This document shows positions 54,868 to 63,991 of a DNA stretch of 64,000 nt, in pieces. The DNA is from Mycetocola reblochoni REB411. GTDB lineage: Bacteria > Actinomycetota > Actinomycetes > Actinomycetales > Microbacteriaceae. The translations under genes were made by a program, and so were the position numbers. The DNA lies in NCBI RefSeq assembly GCF_900163835.1, contig NZ_FUKR01000056.1, positions 33,774 through 97,773 of the forward strand, written 5' to 3'. Position 1 is the stretch's first letter, and each line of letters starts with the position of its first letter. Under the pieces are notes generated by a model. That model was not told where the DNA came from and searched no databases. It was given only the letters and a program-made list of their open reading frames with translations.

Positions 54868-56448
54868 ATGCACCGACGCCTGCCGCTCGCTCTCGCCCTC
54901 GTCACGACACTCGCCCTCACCTCCTGCACGACGGGAGAGCCCGCCCCGGTCGATTCCGGCTCCGCGGTCCCGGGCGACGGCGCGTCGTCCGGCTCCGGCG
55001 CCGAGCTGTTCGTCGAGGGGCACCTGACGGCCGGCGACGAGGACACGGCTGCGCGGATCGGGCCCCTCGTCAACCGCGGCGACCACGCCGTGCTCGTGCT
55101 CGAGCTGGTGCATCCGGACGGCACGGCCGGCGACGGCTTCGAGCGGCGGAAGCACTGGATGGCGCACCCGTTCAGGGGGGTCTACCGTTTCCCGCTCCTG
55201 GACCTCGATGCCGGGACGGTCGAGGAGCCGGTGCGGCTCGGGGATGACCAGGACAGCGACTCGGAGGCGACGGCGGAGATACCCGCGTCCAGCGGCTCCC
55301 CCTCCGCCGCCTACTCCGTCTACGGGGTGCAGGATCGCGAGTCCGTCGACGTCCTCGTGCCGTCGGTCGGGCTGGTCGAGGACGTCCCCGTCGTCGACGA
55401 GTCCGCCCTGCCCGACGGCGACGACGTCCGCTCCGTCGCGGCCATCGACGCGGCGGAGGAGCAGATCGGGCTTCCCGGCCAGGAGATCGTCACCCGCACC
55501 GCCCAGCTGGAGTCGTTCGCTCTGTCCGACGACAGTGCCCAGGACATCGAGGTCACCCCGGACCGGGTCGACATCAACCTCAACTCCGACGTCCTCTTCG
55601 ACTCGGCCGCGGACACGCTGAGCGACGGCGCCGAGTCGGAGCTCCGCCGGGTGGCAGCGCAGCTGGAGGCCATCGACGGAGGCGAGGTGACGATCGTCGG
55701 GCACACCGACGACGTCGACACGGACGAGTACAACCAGGCGCTCTCGGAGCGCCGGGCAGAGGCCGTGCACACCAGGCTCGCCGAGCTCAGCGACCTCGAC
55801 GGTCTGAGCGTGAGCGTGGAGGGCAGAGGCGAGACCGAGCCGCGCGTCTCCGGGACCACCGCGGAGGACAGGGCGGCGAACCGACGTGTCGAGGTCCTCG
55901 TCGTCCCCGACGAGCCGAGCGCTCCCGTCGTCATCGAGGGCGGCGAGGGGGAGCTCCCCGAGCCCGAGGGGCCCGTCGGGTCCGCGGGGGAGGGTGTCAC
56001 CGCGGTCAACGATGACGGCGAGGAGCTGCACATCGACCTGGAGGAGCTGCGCACGAGGGGCCGCTACCTGGTCGGAGACGTGGCCGTGCGCAACGTCGGG
56101 GAAGACACGAACTCGCTCGTCATGAACTCGCTGCGCGCCATGACACTCAGCACGCCGAGGGGGGAGTCCGAGCCGAACCAGATGAACATGCCCTCCGGCC
56201 TGACCCTGCTCGAGGGCGGCCAGCGGTTCTTCCCCGTGGACTACTCCATCGACGGAGCCCCCTACACGCCCGTCGTCCCTGACCAGGCGGTGACCCTCGA
56301 GCCGGGCGAGTCCGTGCGGCTCGCCGTGGTCTGGCCGCGCATGGCGTCGACGTCGGCGGTGCTCGACGTGTCTGACTACAAGGGCACCCTGAAGGGCGGC
56401 CGTGCGCACTACTTCCTGTTCCGGGTGACCGGCATCCCCATCCGCTGA
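54868..56448 (+). CDS. OmpA-domain lipoprotein
   Basis: 526 residues. Lipobox ALTSC at residue ~20. After a linker and a beta-rich N-domain (~50-220), an OmpA-like peptidoglycan-binding domain follows: INLNSDVLFDSAADTLS, VTIVGHTDDVDTDEYNQALS, ERRAEAVHTRLAEL and [16 protein letters not shown]-terminal ~170-residue beta-rich domain resembles secreted accessory domains. It probably tethers to peptidoglycan outside the membrane. AGAAGGA lies before the ATG. Confidence 0.87.
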   Translation: MHRRLPLALALVTTLALTSCTTGEPAPVDSGSAVPGDGASSGSGAELFVEGHLTAGDEDTAARIGPLVNRGDHAVLVLELVHPDGTAGDGFERRKHWMAHPFRGVYRFPLLDLDAGTVEEPVRLGDDQDSDSEATAEIPASSGSPSAAYSVYGVQDRESVDVLVPSVGLVEDVPVVDESALPDGDDVRSVAAIDAAEEQIGLPGQEIVTRTAQLESFALSDDSAQDIEVTPDRVDINLNSDVLFDSAADTLSDGAESELRRVAAQLEAIDGGEVTIVGHTDDVDTDEYNQALSERRAEAVHTRLAELSDLDGLSVSVEGRGETEPRVSGTTAEDRAANRRVEVLVVPDEPSAPVVIEGGEGELPEPEGPVGSAGEGVTAVNDDGEELHIDLEELRTRGRYLVGDVAVRNVGEDTNSLVMNSLRAMTLSTPRGESEPNQMNMPSGLTLLEGGQRFFPVDYSIDGAPYTPVVPDQAVTLEPGESVRLAVVWPRMASTSAVLDVSDYKGTLKGGRAHYFLFRVTGIPIR

Positions 56449-56508
56449 GCGGGTCAGGGGTCCTCCGCCCGCCCCGCGGTCCCGTGTCGCGGGTCCGTGT
56501 CCGGTGGT

Positions 56509-57051
56509 CTAGTCGCCCGACGACGACCCGTCGGCGTCCGCGGAGGCGTTGGCATCGAAGCCGGCCTCCGTCCGCGGGGCGGTCGGCTCCTCGTCGTCGA
56601 TGAGCCCGACCGTGATCGTCGCCGTCGCGACCTCGTCGAAGTCGATCGTCACACGGTGATCGCCGGTGAGGTCGACGCCCCGCTCCGACGTCGAGACCGT
56701 GAACGTCTCGTCGACGCCGTCCCCGCTGCACGGTCCCGCACCGATCTCCGCACCGTCGACGCTGACCGTCGCGCTGCTGCCCCCTGCGCACCCCACGGTC
56801 ACGGTGAGTCCGCCGTCGCCGTCCGCCTGACGTCCGAGGGTCCGCGACACCTCGCCGGCGGTGACGGTCGTCTCCAGCGACTCGCCCGTCCCGGAGAACT
56901 GCGCGATCGTGTCGGGGTCGGCGAGGAGCTCGGCCTGCGAGGAGAGCGGGCGGGCGGTGCCGTCCTCCCGGTCGGCCGCGCAGCCGGTCAGGACGAGGAC
57001 CGCTCCCACGGCCGCTATCGTGAGGAGCCCGAGGGGGTGGCGTCGTGGCAT
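56509..57051 (-). CDS. Small lipoprotein, unknown function
   Basis: 180 residues. Signal PLGLLTIAAVGAVLVLTGC places a lipobox cysteine near residue 24. Remainder is Thr/Ser/Gly-rich beta-structure with two further cysteines (VTVGCAGGSS, GAGPCSGDG) that could form a disulfide. CATACT at 57064-57059 lies 7 bp before the ATG at 57051, suggesting a leaderless start there; the ATG at 57057 is the alternative. Family not recognised. Confidence 0.65.
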   Translation of the reverse strand: MPRRHPLGLLTIAAVGAVLVLTGCAADREDGTARPLSSQAELLADPDTIAQFSGTGESLETTVTAGEVSRTLGRQADGDGGLTVTVGCAGGSSATVSVDGAEIGAGPCSGDGVDETFTVSTSERGVDLTGDHRVTIDFDEVATATITVGLIDDEEPTAPRTEAGFDANASADADGSSSGD

Positions 57052-57169
57052 GGCCATCAGTATGCCGCACGCCCGGAACGGCGACCGGGGAAGAACCCCG
57101 CCGCCGTGGGCGTTGACGACCCCGACAGCACAACGACCGCGCCCGGACGGCGCTCAGGAAGACCCACAC

Positions 57170-58438
57170 GTGACCTCGACACCCTCCACGCGATCGACCC
57201 CGACCCCGACCCCGGCGTCCAGCCATCCCGGTGACGCGCTCAGCCGCGGACGGCGCGCCCTCTACGTCATCGTCCTCGGCACCCTCACCGCCCTCGGGCC
57301 GTTCACGATCGACCTGTACCTGCCGGCCTTCCCCCGCGTCGAGGCCGACCTCGGGGTGACGGCGGCGATGGTCCAGCTCACCCTCACCGGCACGACCGTC
57401 GGCTTCGCGGTCGGTCAGCTCGTCATGGGGCCGTGGAGCGACAGAGTCGGCCGACGGCTGCCGCTCCTGTTAGCGACGTCGCTGCACATCCTCGCCAGCG
57501 TGGGGGCGGCGTTCGCGCCCGACATCGTCACCATCGGCGTGTTCCGCGTCCTGCAGGGCGCGGGGGCCGCGGCCGGTGCGGTCGTCGCGATGGCCACCGT
57601 GCGCGACCTGTTCGGCGGCAAGCCCCTCGCCCGCATGCTCTCGCGGCTCGCGCTGGTCAACGGCATGGGCCCGATCCTCGCGCCCCTGGTCGGCTCCGCG
57701 CTGCTGCAGGTGATGCCGTGGCGCGGGCTGTTCCTCGTCCTCGCCTGCTACGGCGTGGTCGTCGTGGTCGCCGTGACCCTGCTCATCACCGAGACGCTCC
57801 CGCCCGAGCGCCGCACCGCACCGGTGCGAGGCGCCCTGGCGCGGTCGTACCGGCGCGTGCTCGGCGACAGGGTGTTCGTCGGCATGGCGCTCATCGGCGG
57901 TATGAGCTTCGCCGGGCTGTTCAGCTACATCTCCTCGTCCGCGTTCCTGTTCCAGCAGGAGTACGGCCTGAGCGCCGGGCAGTACGGGGTGCTGTTCGCG
58001 GTCAACTCGCTCGGCATCGTCGCCGGGGTGCAGCTGTCCTCGCTGCTGATGCGGCGGATCGGGCCGCAGTGGGTGGTCGCCGGCTCCGGGGCGGTCCAGC
58101 TGCTGTCCGCGATCGCCATCGTCGTGGTCGGAGGGGAGGGGGCGCCTCTCGCCGGGATCCTGGTGGGGCTGTTCGCGTTCATCCTGGCGACCGGGTTCAC
58201 GATGCCTGCCGTGCAGGTGCTCGCCCTCGCCCGCCACGGCAGGGAGGCGGGCACGGCGGCGTCCGTGCTCGGCGCGACGAACTTCGGCCTCGCCGGGCTG
58301 ATCTCCCCGATCGTCGGCGTCATCGGCGTGGGCTCGGCCGCCCCGATGGGGGCCGTGATGACGGGGACGGCGCTCGTCTCGGTTCTGGTGCTGTGGCTTG
58401 TGGTGAGGCCCCGCGGCGTGCCGGCGCTGGAGGACTGA
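57170..58438 (+). CDS. MFS transporter, Bcr/CflA-like (DHA1)
   Basis: 422 residues, 12 spans. GTLTALGPFTIDLYLPAFP is the Bcr/CflA signature; motif A GPWSDRVGRRLPLL and motif C-type LVNGMGPILAPLVGSALLQ follow. Probably drug or small-metabolite efflux by proton antiport. AGGAAGACC precedes the GTG start. The N-terminal ~30 residues are Ser/Thr/Pro-rich. Confidence 0.9.
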   Translation: MTSTPSTRSTPTPTPASSHPGDALSRGRRALYVIVLGTLTALGPFTIDLYLPAFPRVEADLGVTAAMVQLTLTGTTVGFAVGQLVMGPWSDRVGRRLPLLLATSLHILASVGAAFAPDIVTIGVFRVLQGAGAAAGAVVAMATVRDLFGGKPLARMLSRLALVNGMGPILAPLVGSALLQVMPWRGLFLVLACYGVVVVVAVTLLITETLPPERRTAPVRGALARSYRRVLGDRVFVGMALIGGMSFAGLFSYISSSAFLFQQEYGLSAGQYGVLFAVNSLGIVAGVQLSSLLMRRIGPQWVVAGSGAVQLLSAIAIVVVGGEGAPLAGILVGLFAFILATGFTMPAVQVLALARHGREAGTAASVLGATNFGLAGLISPIVGVIGVGSAAPMGAVMTGTALVSVLVLWLVVRPRGVPALED

Positions 58439-58442
58439 TCGC

Positions 58443-59066
58443 CTAGGGCCTCAGCCACGGGCGGCGCTCGAACCAGAACAGCAGGCGCGGGTTGCTCTCC
58501 TGCAGCTCGTTGAGCGTCACCGGCTTGGGCACGCGCTCGAGGACCGCGTCGACGCGGGATGCCACGAGGGCGATGTCGGAGTGCCGCCAGTACTCGCCGC
58601 GCATGCGCAGCAGCACCCTGCCCTCGGCGTCGAGGAGGAACAGCTGCGGCCGCGACGGCACCGACATGCTCCGGTGCATGTCCAGCAGCACGGCCCTGCT
58701 CACCCGGTCGAGGGGGATCGTCCGCGTGGGGCCGGCGAAGGGGCGCTCGGCGATGGAGTCGGGCCCGATGAACAGGCCGACCCGCAGGTAGGCGACGAGG
58801 GCGACGAGGTAGACCGCGACGACCGCGGCCGTGAAGCCCGGCACCCAGTCCAGTCCGCCGCGCGTCGCCTCCAGCCAGGAGAGGACGACGAGGACGGGGA
58901 TGAGCAGGGCGAAGGTCACCGCCGTCCCCTGGACGAACAGCCGCCACACGAGCCGGACGCGGACCGCGCGGTGCGGACCGCGACGCGGGGTCGACCGCGT
59001 GCGTCGTCCGGGGGCGACGCGCGGTCCGGCGCCGGTGTGGTCGGCGGGGCGGGGGTGGGGGGTCAC
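58443..59066 (-). CDS. PH-like-domain membrane protein
   Basis: 207 residues. Two spans (FVQGTAVTFALLIPVLVVLS; GFTAAVVAVYLVALVAYLRV) precede a beta-rich cytoplasmic domain (LFIGPDSIAERPFAGPTRTI, QLFLLDAEGRVLLRMRGEYW) that resembles bacterial PH domains. I chose the GTG at 59066 because GAGGACAGGACACC lies just before it and a TATCCT -10 box at 59108-59103 fits a ~30-nt leader; an ATG at 59084 would add six residues. Function unknown. Confidence 0.65.
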   Translation of the reverse strand: MTPHPRPADHTGAGPRVAPGRRTRSTPRRGPHRAVRVRLVWRLFVQGTAVTFALLIPVLVVLSWLEATRGGLDWVPGFTAAVVAVYLVALVAYLRVGLFIGPDSIAERPFAGPTRTIPLDRVSRAVLLDMHRSMSVPSRPQLFLLDAEGRVLLRMRGEYWRHSDIALVASRVDAVLERVPKPVTLNELQESNPRLLFWFERRPWLRP

Positions 59067-59167
59067 GGTGTCCTGTCCTCTCATGGCGGGACGCTCGACG
59101 CCAGGATACCGACCGGTGGTCCCTCCCCATCGCGGCGGGGAGGGACCGCGCTCAGGCGGCCGTCGGT

Positions 59168-59725
59168 TCAGGCCGCGGTGCGTGCCGCGTCGGCAAGTGC
59201 TCCGAGCACCGAGGTCAGCGCCGCGGTGATCTCGGGGTCCTCGAGCGGCGCGGCCTCGGCGAAACGACCGGAGGAGTTCGCCACCGACAGGGTCGCGTCC
59301 GCGATGACCGCGGCACCGGCGATACCGAGCGCCTTCCGTGCCTCGTCCTGAGCCCACACGCCGCCGTACTGACCGTGGGCTCCGCCGATCACCGCGGTCG
59401 GAAGCCCGGACACGGCCCCGGCGCCGAAGGGGCGCGACAGCCAGTCGATGGCGTTCTTCAGCACCGCGGGGATCGTGCCGTTGTGCTCGGGCGTGGCGAC
59501 GAGCACGGCGTCGGCGGCGCCGACCGCGTCGCGCAGGGCCTGGGCCGTCGCCGGAACGGTCCCCGGCTGGTCGACGTCCTCGTTGTAGAAGGGCACATCG
59601 CCCAGGCCGTCGACGATGCGGAGCTCGGTCCCCTCCGGGGCGAGGGCGACGGCGGCCTCGGCGAGGGCGCGGTTGCTCGCGCCGGAGCGGAGGCTGCCGA
59701 CCAGGACGGCGATGGTGGTGGTCAC
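59168..59725 (-). CDS. NADPH-dependent FMN reductase
   Basis: 185 residues with a flavodoxin-like fold. FMN phosphate loop VGSLRSGASNRALAEA, the family signature ATPEHNGTIPAVLKNAIDWL and IGGAHGQYGG are intact. Members reduce FMN, quinones or azo dyes. AAAGGACCC precedes the ATG. Probably monocistronic and regulated from the dyad at 59769. Confidence 0.9.
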   Translation of the reverse strand: MTTTIAVLVGSLRSGASNRALAEAAVALAPEGTELRIVDGLGDVPFYNEDVDQPGTVPATAQALRDAVGAADAVLVATPEHNGTIPAVLKNAIDWLSRPFGAGAVSGLPTAVIGGAHGQYGGVWAQDEARKALGIAGAAVIADATLSVANSSGRFAEAAPLEDPEITAALTSVLGALADAARTAA

Positions 59726-59768
59726 GTGGGGGTCCTTTCAGACGGGATCATTGACGACACAATCCAAC

Positions 59769-59785
59769 ACCCCTCGAACAGGGGT
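59769..59785. promoter_or_regulatory. Palindrome upstream of the FMN reductase
   Basis: ACCCCT-N5-AGGGGT is a perfect dyad 44 bp upstream of the reductase start. It could be a repressor site; the cognate regulator is not evident. Confidence 0.4.
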
Positions 59786-59886
59786 ATTCCCCGGCGTCGT
59801 CATGGGGGGTCGCACGGCGGCTCCCCGCACCGGCGTCAGCCGCGGGCCCGGTCGTCAGCCGGCTCGCCCCGCGGTGTTAACGAGGA

Positions 59887-59915
59887 CGATCCCGCAGCTC
59901 ACGGCTGCGGGATCG
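59887..59915 (-). terminator. Terminator after tRNA-Ser
   Basis: A 12-bp perfect stem (59887-59898 with 59904-59915) begins 2 bp beyond the tRNA CCA end on the minus strand. Confidence 0.75.
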
Positions 59916-59917
59916 GA

Positions 59918-60005
59918 TGGCGGAGGATAGGGGATTCGAACCCCTGAGGGCTTGCACCCAACACGCTTTCCAAGCGTGCGCCATAGGCCACTAGGCGAAT
60001 CCTCC
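59918..60005 (-). tRNA. tRNA-Ser (GGA anticodon)
   Basis: On the minus strand the acceptor GGAGGAT (60005-59999) pairs with ATCCTCC; the anticodon stem CACGC/GCGTG encloses TTGGAAA with anticodon GGA; a long variable arm and GGTTCGAATCC follow. Discriminator G at 59921 and an encoded CCA at 59920-59918. Total 88 nt, as expected for a class II tRNA. Confidence 0.96.
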
Positions 60006-60071
60006 GGGTCGCACGAGGCGACCTGACCATCTTAGCCATAACTCGGTGACGGGTGTGACCACCCGCGGGCG

Positions 60072-60791
60072 TCACCCCTCGGCGGCGGGGGCCTGCGCGC
60101 CGGGGTCCGACGCGGTGCCCTCCCGCGGCTCGTCCGCGGGCGCGAGGGCGGCCAGCGCCTCGGCGATGGGGGTGTCACCGCTGATCGCCTCGAACTGCGC
60201 GGCCGTGGTCTCCGGCTCGGCGAGCGAGGCGACGACGAGCGCGGCGACGTCGGCGCGGGGGATGGTGCCCCTGCCGGTGCTCTCGGCGATGGTGACGCGA
60301 CCGGTCGGCTCGTCATCGGTGAGGCCGCCGGGGCGGATGATGGTCCAGTCCAGGTCGCTGTTGCGCAGCGCCCTGTCGGCGTCGGCCTTGGCCTTGAGGT
60401 AGATCTGGAACACGTCGTCGGAGTCGGCGTCGTAGTCGTCGGCGGCCATCGCCGAGATCATGACGAAGCGGTCGACGCCAGCCAGCTGCGCGGCGGCGGC
60501 GAGCAGGATGGCTCCGTCCCTGTCGACGGTCAGCTTGCGCTCCGGACCGCTGTTGGGCCCGGCCCCCGCGGCGAACACGACCGCGTCGGCGCCGGAGATC
60601 GCTGCCGCGAGCTCGTGCGCCTCGATGTTCTCGAGGTCGAGGATGAACGGTTCGGCCCCGGCGGCCGTCACCTCCTCGGCGTGGTCGGGGTTGCGGATCA
60701 GGGCGACGGGCTCGTCGCCGGCGTCGCGGAGTTGGCGGGCCAGGAGCAGGCCGATGTGGCCGTGGCCACCGGCGATGACGATCGTGGACAT
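60072..60791 (-). CDS. NmrA/SDR-type NAD(P)-binding protein
   Basis: 239 residues, atypical short-chain dehydrogenase. N-terminal MSTIVIAGGHGHIGLLLARQ has the GGxGxIG nucleotide loop; DADRALRNSDLDWTIIRPGG and LVVASLAEPETTAAQFEAIS match the NAD(P)-dependent epimerase/NmrA-like group. No catalytic YxxxK is clear. Probably a redox or regulatory NAD(P) sensor. TAGCAT at 60803-60798 is 7 bp before the ATG, so the mRNA is likely leaderless. Confidence 0.85.
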   Translation of the reverse strand: MSTIVIAGGHGHIGLLLARQLRDAGDEPVALIRNPDHAEEVTAAGAEPFILDLENIEAHELAAAISGADAVVFAAGAGPNSGPERKLTVDRDGAILLAAAAQLAGVDRFVMISAMAADDYDADSDDVFQIYLKAKADADRALRNSDLDWTIIRPGGLTDDEPTGRVTIAESTGRGTIPRADVAALVVASLAEPETTAAQFEAISGDTPIAEALAALAPADEPREGTASDPGAQAPAAEG

Positions 60792-60902
60792 ACTGCGATG
60801 CTAACGAGACCTCGGCGCGGACGCACGGCGGCCGCCGTGGCCGTGCAGGCCATCGCGCCCCGGTGGTCGTGGAGGGAGCGCCGCTGCGGTAGGCTGGTCC
60901 CC

Positions 60903-60997
60903 GGCTCCCCGCGTGGCGCCATCCAGGCCAACTCCCCCAGGACGGAAACGTAGCAAGGGTAACCGGGCTCTGGCGGGTGCGCGGGGGGTCATTTTTC
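60903..60997 (+). ncRNA. ffs: Small signal recognition particle RNA (4.5S type)
   Basis: The apical SRP motif CAGGACGGAAACGTAGCAAG (60938-60957) is present with flanking paired arms. The terminal stem is CCCCGCG (60907-60913) with CGCGGGG (60980-60986), and a T-rich tract follows at 60992-60996. TAGGCT at 60890-60895 is the likely -10. It binds Ffh for membrane-protein targeting. Ends are estimated to within a few bases. Confidence 0.92.
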
Positions 60998-61096
60998 TTT
61001 TCCGGACGATGGGCGTCCCGGGCGAGTGAGGGGCGGGGCCGTTCGGCACCCGCCCCTCACCGTGTGCGCTGCGGGGCGCGTCGCGATCGTCGGCGC

Positions 61097-63991
61097 TCAG
61101 CCCCGCGGCCGTGACCGTCGGGCCGAGAGCGACCCCAGAGCGAGGACCCCCGCCGCCATCAGGAGCGCGGCGAGTGCGAGCGCACCGCCGGAGGCCGTGC
61201 CCGTCGTGGCCAGCGCGCTCGCGGGGGAGGCCGCCTCGGCGCCGTTCGTCGCGTCATCGTCGGTCCCGCCCGTACCGGGTGCCGCCCCGGAGCTGTCCGC
61301 ACCGTCGTCCGAGGTCACGTCCGCGCTGCCGTCCGCGGCCCCGTCCGTCCCCTCTGCCCCGCTCGTGCCTGTCCCGTCGGACGTGCCGGATCCCTCTGAC
61401 CCGCTCGTGCCTGTCCCGTCGACGTCCGCGCCGGCCCCCGCCCCGTCGGAGTCGGAGCCACCCGGCTCCCCGGTCCCCGTCGAGAGGACGTAGTCGTGCG
61501 CGACGAAGGCCTTGAGCTCGGTCGAGCCGAGGTCCTGGGCCGCGGTGCCGTCGCCGTAGAGCGGAACCGTGCCGTCGTCCTGCAGGACGCGGATCCGCTG
61601 GCCGTCCGCGGTCGAGGAGACGCCGACCGCCGCCTCGTACGACCCCTCCCAGCCCTCGAGGCCGAGCGGGGCGGTCGAGCGGACGGGGGCCTGCGCCGGA
61701 TCGCCGGTCCAGGTGAACACCGCGAAGTCGCCGGCATCGTCGGCGCTCCCGGCGAGGATGAGGTAGCCGTCGTCGTCGGCGCGGACCATGTCGCGGATCG
61801 CCCGCCCGCCGAGGTCGATGAGGATCGGCTCGCCGACCACCGCCTCCGCACCGGAGACGACGTCGTCGACGTCGGCGACAGGGACGATCAGCGCGCGCTC
61901 GTCCGCGGCCGACGCGGAACGGGCGGTGCCAGGGACCAGCGGCGACCGGAACCCCAGCCACAGCGTGGTGCCGTCCGGCGCGATCGCCGCGCCCTCGACG
62001 TTCAGCGACCGCGGGCCCTCCGCGGAGGAACCCTCCTCCGTGGCCGCGGCGAAGCCGAAGCGGTCGGCACCGAGTCCATGCAGCCCGGCGTGGTCCCAGT
62101 CGACGAGCGCGTCGCGGAGGCCGTGGGCGAAGCCGGTCACCTCCGCCGTCGTGGCTGCGCCCGAGCCGTCGAGCTCAGTGCGGATGACGACGTCGCGGTC
62201 CGGCCGGATCTTGCCGCTGCGCGAGTTGCCGAGCGAGCCCACCCAGTACACGGTGTCGCCGACGCGGGCCTGCGCCTCCAGGTCGTGCGCCTCCCCGCTC
62301 TGCAGCGGGGGGACGGCCGCGTCCAGGTCGAACTCGGCGACGGCCTCGCCACCGTCGGGGCCGAACAGCCGAAGCTCGTTGGAGTCGTCGTCGGCGACGA
62401 GCAGGTGCCCGTCCCCGACGTCCACGGCGGCCGAGGCGTCGGACATGCCGAACTGGACGGTCGCGCTCGCGTCGGCCGGGGTGTCGAGGACGCGGTAGTC
62501 CAGCGCCAGCCCGCGGGAGGCCGACTGCTCGCCCTCGCCGGCGCTCGCCGTCACCGTGATCGTCGCCGAACCGGCGGCCGACGGCGTCGCGGCGAGCGTG
62601 AAGGCGTCGCCGTCGCGGCGCACCTCGATGGCGTCGTCGGCGACCACCTCCTGGTCGGAGGACGACGCGGTCAGGCGCACCTCGCGACCGTCCGCGTCCG
62701 TCACGGTTCCGCGGGCGACCGGATTGGCGTCGCCGCCGAGGACGGCGCCGAGGGCTCCGCCCGCGCCACCGGCCACGCGCGCTGTCCACGACAGCTCGGG
62801 CGCGACCGGCTCCGGGTCGAGGGGGGTGTCGACCGGATCGTAGCCGGGCGCGAACGCGACCCCGCGGTACGCGGTGCCCTGCTCGGCGACGGAGATGACC
62901 GTCTCCGACGCGCGAAGGGTGTCGTCGCCGGTGTCGAGCAGGCGGACGAGGCTGTTGCCCTGCTCCGACCCCTTCACCGCGTAGACGACGGTGTCGTCGC
63001 CGGCGGCGCGCGCGGTCAGGCCCCAGAAGGCTCCGGGGTAGCTGCCGACCGCGCGGTAGCCGCTGCCGGAGTCGACGTACTTGACGATGCCGGCGGCGCT
63101 GCCCTCGGTGTATCCGACGTACAGCTCGTCGTCAACGAAGGCGAAGTCGTGCGCGACCTCGGCGCCCGCCGGGGCGGCCGCGACGAGCGTGAAACCGGGC
63201 GAGGGCACCGTGCCCGAGGGGTCGAGCGCGCCGACGAGGTTGACGCCCGCGTGGCCGGAGCGGTCGCTGGAGACGTAGACGCTTCCGTCGGCGATGACCG
63301 GGACGCGCGCGTTGTTGAGCGCGTCGGAGCCCGACACCAGCGGCGTCGGCAGGCTGCTCCCGCGGGGAGCCCACACGACGCCGGCCTTGGACGCGGCCGC
63401 GTCGCCGCCGTGGCCGGCGACGAGGAAGCCGCTGCCGTCGACGCTGACGGCGCCGCGGATGTGACGGAGCGAGAACGCGTCCGCGAGCGAGGTCGACACG
63501 TCGACCGTCCCCGCGGCGTCGACGCTGCCGACGACGCGCGGCACCGCGGGGGCAGCGGTGGTGTTGGGCGCGGCGCTGCCCGGTGCGGCGTCGTAGCCGC
63601 CGAGTGTCACCACGCTGTGGTCGGCGGACTGCTGCAGGGCGCCCTGCTGGTCGGCCGTGCCACCGAGCGTCAGGGCGTGGGAACCGTCGCCCGAGCCGGT
63701 CGTCGGCAGCGTCACGCTCCCGGTCCGCTCACCGGTGCCGTCGGTCAGCCGGATGCTCACGGGGGCGGCCGTCTTGGCCAGACCGGTCCCGTCGCCGACG
63801 ACGGACACGGCCAGACGGTCCACGGCGGCGGGGTCAGCCGAGGTCCCGGCCGCGATCGCGGCCGACGGGGCGCCAGGGAGGGCGAACGGCGCAACGAGGG
63901 CGGCTCCGAGCAGGACCGGCAGGGCCAGGCGGCGACCGGGGCGCGGCGCACGCGGCAGGCGAGGACGGACGGGGGACGGGGGTGTGGACAT
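61097..63991 (-). CDS. LAxTG-anchored beta-propeller-type surface protein
   Basis: 964 residues. A long signal peptide (RRLALPVLLGAALVAPFALP, cleavage near residue 46-48) is followed by repeated blade-like segments such as VVGSVDAAGTVDVSTSLADA, GSVYVSSDRSGHAGVNLVGA and LLVADDDSNELRLFGPDGGE, plus a mid-protein Ig-like stretch. A Thr/Gly/Ser/Asp-rich stalk precedes the sorting signal LATTG (927-931), a hydrophobic span and an Arg-rich tail. LAxTG is the form recognised by actinobacterial class-E sortases. Probably displayed on the cell wall. Ligand unknown. Confidence 0.85.
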   Translation of the reverse strand: MSTPPSPVRPRLPRAPRPGRRLALPVLLGAALVAPFALPGAPSAAIAAGTSADPAAVDRLAVSVVGDGTGLAKTAAPVSIRLTDGTGERTGSVTLPTTGSGDGSHALTLGGTADQQGALQQSADHSVVTLGGYDAAPGSAAPNTTAAPAVPRVVGSVDAAGTVDVSTSLADAFSLRHIRGAVSVDGSGFLVAGHGGDAAASKAGVVWAPRGSSLPTPLVSGSDALNNARVPVIADGSVYVSSDRSGHAGVNLVGALDPSGTVPSPGFTLVAAAPAGAEVAHDFAFVDDELYVGYTEGSAAGIVKYVDSGSGYRAVGSYPGAFWGLTARAAGDDTVVYAVKGSEQGNSLVRLLDTGDDTLRASETVISVAEQGTAYRGVAFAPGYDPVDTPLDPEPVAPELSWTARVAGGAGGALGAVLGGDANPVARGTVTDADGREVRLTASSSDQEVVADDAIEVRRDGDAFTLAATPSAAGSATITVTASAGEGEQSASRGLALDYRVLDTPADASATVQFGMSDASAAVDVGDGHLLVADDDSNELRLFGPDGGEAVAEFDLDAAVPPLQSGEAHDLEAQARVGDTVYWVGSLGNSRSGKIRPDRDVVIRTELDGSGAATTAEVTGFAHGLRDALVDWDHAGLHGLGADRFGFAAATEEGSSAEGPRSLNVEGAAIAPDGTTLWLGFRSPLVPGTARSASAADERALIVPVADVDDVVSGAEAVVGEPILIDLGGRAIRDMVRADDDGYLILAGSADDAGDFAVFTWTGDPAQAPVRSTAPLGLEGWEGSYEAAVGVSSTADGQRIRVLQDDGTVPLYGDGTAAQDLGSTELKAFVAHDYVLSTGTGEPGGSDSDGAGAGADVDGTGTSGSEGSGTSDGTGTSGAEGTDGAADGSADVTSDDGADSSGAAPGTGGTDDDATNGAEAASPASALATTGTASGGALALAALLMAAGVLALGSLSARRSRPRG

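Noticed and set aside
59918..60005. tRNA-Ser as an integration site
   Set aside because: No integrase and no duplicated tRNA 3' end were found in the window.
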